Shown here in pieces: positions 13,772-15,019 of a stretch of 15,019 nt of DNA. Source of the DNA: JAXGVG01 sp040773965 (lineage in GTDB: Bacteria; Pseudomonadota; Alphaproteobacteria; UBA9219); assembly GCA_040773965.1 (NCBI GenBank), contig JAXGVG010000032.1:1-15019 (forward strand), given 5' to 3'. Made by a program: the position numbers and the translations under genes. The notes beneath the pieces were generated by a model. It was given only the letters and a program-made list of their open reading frames with translations. It was not told the DNA's origin and did no database searches. Every line of letters starts with the position of its first letter. Position 1 is the stretch's first letter.

Positions 13772-14700
13772 TGCCTGAACGCATCCTTGTCATCCGTCTC
13801 GGCGCGCTGGGCGATCTTGTTCTTTGTTTTCAGGCGTTTCAATCGATCCGCGACGCGCATCCCGACGCCGAGATTGCCCTGTTAACCATGCCTGCCTTCG
13901 CGGGTTTTGCGAAACAGATGCCGTGGTTCGATCACGTTTTCATCGATCCCCGCGCGCCCGGCTGGCGGGTCGATGCGTGGCTGAAGCTGGCAAGAACCGT
14001 TCGCGCTTTCGCACCCGCGCGGGTTTACGATTTGCAGGGAAAATGCCGCCAAAGCGTGTTGTTTTACCTGTCGGGCAAACCGGAATGGTCGGGCGCGGCA
14101 GGGGGCTGTTCGCATCCGCGTCTCTGGCCGCCGGAAAAAGACATGCATTTCACGGACTTCGTTGCCGCACAATTAAAGCGCGCAGGGATAAAAATCGCCG
14201 AAGCCATTGATCTTTCATGGCTTGATGCGTCCTTAAATCAGTTCACGTTGCCCGAACGCTTTGCGTTGCTCATTCCCGGTTGCGCGCCGGGAAGGACCTA
14301 TAAACGCTGGCCAGCGGCCCATTACGCGGCCCTGGCGGCGGCGTTAAGAGAAAAGGGCATCGAAAGCGTGGCTGTCGGCACCGCGCACGACAGGGCCGCG
14401 ATAAGGGAAATCGTCCAAAAAGCGCCGCATGTTGCCGATTTATCCGGCCAAACGTCCCTGCCGCAGGTTGCCGCTTTGGCGCGCCGCGCGGAATGGGTGA
14501 TCGGCAACGATACGGGCCCGACGCATCTGGCTGCCGCCGTGGGGGCGAAAACGCTGGCGTTAATGTCGGAACGCGTCGATCCGCAATGGTCCGTGCCGCG
14601 CGGGCCGAAAGCGACATGGTTGCAAGGCAATCCGCTTGCGACGCTTGGGGTTGAGGAAGTATTGCGGCAGATACCCACGTTACGCAGAGCCATTTTATAG
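13771..14700 (+). CDS. Glycosyltransferase family 9, heptosyltransferase-like
   Basis: GT9 enzymes transfer heptose from ADP-heptose to the inner core of LPS on the cytoplasmic face of the inner membrane. The 309-residue product has the N-terminal RILVIRLGALGDLVL motif, a YDLQGK segment, a PEWSGAAGGCSHP segment that I recognise from alphaproteobacterial GT9 proteins, and the C-terminal donor-site GNDTGPTHLAAAVGAKTLAL with Asp247. ATG 13771 (TGATG overlap with the upstream stop) has AGGGGG at 13761-13766; a TTG at 13768 is less likely. At 309 residues it is somewhat shorter than WaaC/WaaF. Its stop TAG 14698-14700 lies inside the left terminal repeat of the element at 14697-14794, so the present C terminus may have been set by an insertion. 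Heptose as donor is inferred from the family only. Confidence 0.87.
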   Translation: MPERILVIRLGALGDLVLCFQAFQSIRDAHPDAEIALLTMPAFAGFAKQMPWFDHVFIDPRAPGWRVDAWLKLARTVRAFAPARVYDLQGKCRQSVLFYLSGKPEWSGAAGGCSHPRLWPPEKDMHFTDFVAAQLKRAGIKIAEAIDLSWLDASLNQFTLPERFALLIPGCAPGRTYKRWPAAHYAALAAALREKGIESVAVGTAHDRAAIREIVQKAPHVADLSGQTSLPQVAALARRAEWVIGNDTGPTHLAAAVGAKTLALMSERVDPQWSVPRGPKATWLQGNPLATLGVEEVLRQIPTLRRAIL

Positions 14701-14794
14701 GAAGTTAACGGAGGCCGGATAGCAAGAAGCGGTTTTCACAGGAAGGCAGTTTTTTACGTTTAATGGGTTCCCCGGTTTTTGGTTAACTTCCTAT
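14697..14794. repeat. 98-bp element with perfect 13-bp terminal inverted repeats (MITE-like)
   Basis: ATAGGAAGTTAAC at 14697-14709 is the exact reverse complement of GTTAACTTCCTAT at 14782-14794, with 72 bases between. Each end has the dinucleotide TA just outside the GGAAGTTAAC core (14698-14699 and 14792-14793), as expected for a TA target duplication of IS630/Tc1-mariner-type elements, although TA is also part of the palindrome. Just inside the arms, CCGG occurs at 14715-14718 and 14772-14775, nearly symmetrical. The inside is T-rich and has no coding capacity. The left repeat contains the stop codon of the GT9 gene. A long-loop mRNA hairpin at the operon end is the alternative reading; no T-run follows the right arm. 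Confidence 0.6.
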
Positions 14795-14877
14795 GAAGCC
14801 GTTCTGTCCGCATTGATGAAACTAATGCAGGGCGTCCGGCGAAAGGCTATACTTCGTTCAATATAAAGGGAAATAAT
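14795..14877 (+). promoter_or_regulatory. Upstream region of the last gene, with a weak promoter-like site
   Basis: This stretch separates the element from the gene at 14878. It holds TATACT at 14848-14853, a fair -10 match, but only a poor -35 at the right distance (ATGCAG, 14825-14830). AAAGGG at 14865-14870 is a good ribosome-binding site for ATG 14878. A promoter here is only a possibility. Confidence 0.25.
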
Positions 14878-15019
14878 ATGTCCGTCGATTTTAAATGGGT
14901 TACCCGGGCCTATTCCGAGCTTTACAACGCGCCGTCCGGCAGACTGAATTATTGGCGCAACGCCATTTTTTTCGGCGAGCCAATCGACAGTTATAGAGAC
15001 CCCGGTTTTATCAACTACA
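14878..15019 (+). CDS. Unrecognised protein, N-terminal part (runs off window)
   Basis: ATG 14878, after AAAGGG at 14865-14870, opens a frame that is unbroken to the window end (47 residues seen). The visible part begins MSVDFKWVTRAYSELYNAP and is rich in aromatic residues (Trp, Tyr and Phe about every fourth position), with no signal peptide and no membrane segment. I do not recognise the family. The gap of 177 bases and the AT-richer upstream sequence suggest that it is a separate transcription unit from the LPS genes. The good ribosome-binding site and the open frame support a real gene, but so short a piece cannot settle its function. Confidence 0.6.
   Translation, partial: MSVDFKWVTRAYSELYNAPSGRLNYWRNAIFFGEPIDSYRDPGFINY

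Noticed and set aside
1..15019. CRISPR arrays, tRNA or rRNA genes, transposase genes, phage genes
   Set aside because: No regular repeat-spacer pattern, cloverleaf or rRNA-like sequence and no mobile-element protein was found; the only repeats are the short elements listed.

Overview
This window carries a conserved alphaproteobacterial cluster for translation, isoprenoid, phospholipid, outer-membrane and lipid A functions, with every gene on the + strand. The order tsf–pyrH–frr–(panD)–uppS–cdsA–dxr–rseP–bamA–skp–fabZ–lpxA–lpxI–lpxB points to Alphaproteobacteria. So do LpxI (DUF1009 type) in place of LpxH, a single-PDZ RseP/MmpA-type protease, and a GT4/GT9 glycosyltransferase pair resembling those of Rhodospirillales-type genomes. 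The DNA is moderately GC-rich (high fifties per cent by eye). I cannot assign a genus; an uncultured Rhodospirillales-like lineage is my best guess.

Layout. 1-1637: the end of tsf (EF-Ts), then pyrH (UMP kinase) and frr (ribosome recycling factor), the last two overlapping by ATGA. 218-312, between tsf and pyrH, is a striking imperfect inverted repeat rich in GATC. 1638-2126: a gap with short CCGG-AAAC repeats and a likely terminator, followed by panD (aspartate 1-decarboxylase), a pantothenate gene that is not usually found here. 2148-6131: uppS, cdsA, dxr and rseP, tightly packed. 6128-9217: bamA (probable TTG start overlapping the rseP stop) and a Skp/OmpH periplasmic chaperone. 9333-12632: fabZ, lpxA, lpxI and lpxB. 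12629-14700: two glycosyltransferases, GT4 then GT9 heptosyltransferase-like, likely for the LPS core. 14701-15019: the run ends; a 98-bp element with perfect 13-bp terminal inverted repeats sits on the stop codon of the GT9 gene, and an unrecognised gene starts and runs off the window.

How the genes work together. UppS makes the undecaprenyl carrier lipid and Dxr commits carbon to the MEP pathway that feeds it. CdsA makes CDP-diacylglycerol for phospholipids. RseP handles envelope-stress or regulated intramembrane proteolysis. BamA and Skp assemble outer-membrane proteins. FabZ, LpxA, LpxI and LpxB make lipid A precursors, and the two glycosyltransferases probably extend the core. The window is therefore an envelope-biogenesis operon joined to a translation operon.

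Most of the window is ordinary housekeeping. The parts that stand out are the two inverted-repeat elements (218-312 and 14697-14794), the absence of lpxD from its usual place before fabZ, and the panD insertion. I see no CRISPR array, phage genes, transposase, tRNA or rRNA, and no evidence for a novel multi-gene system.
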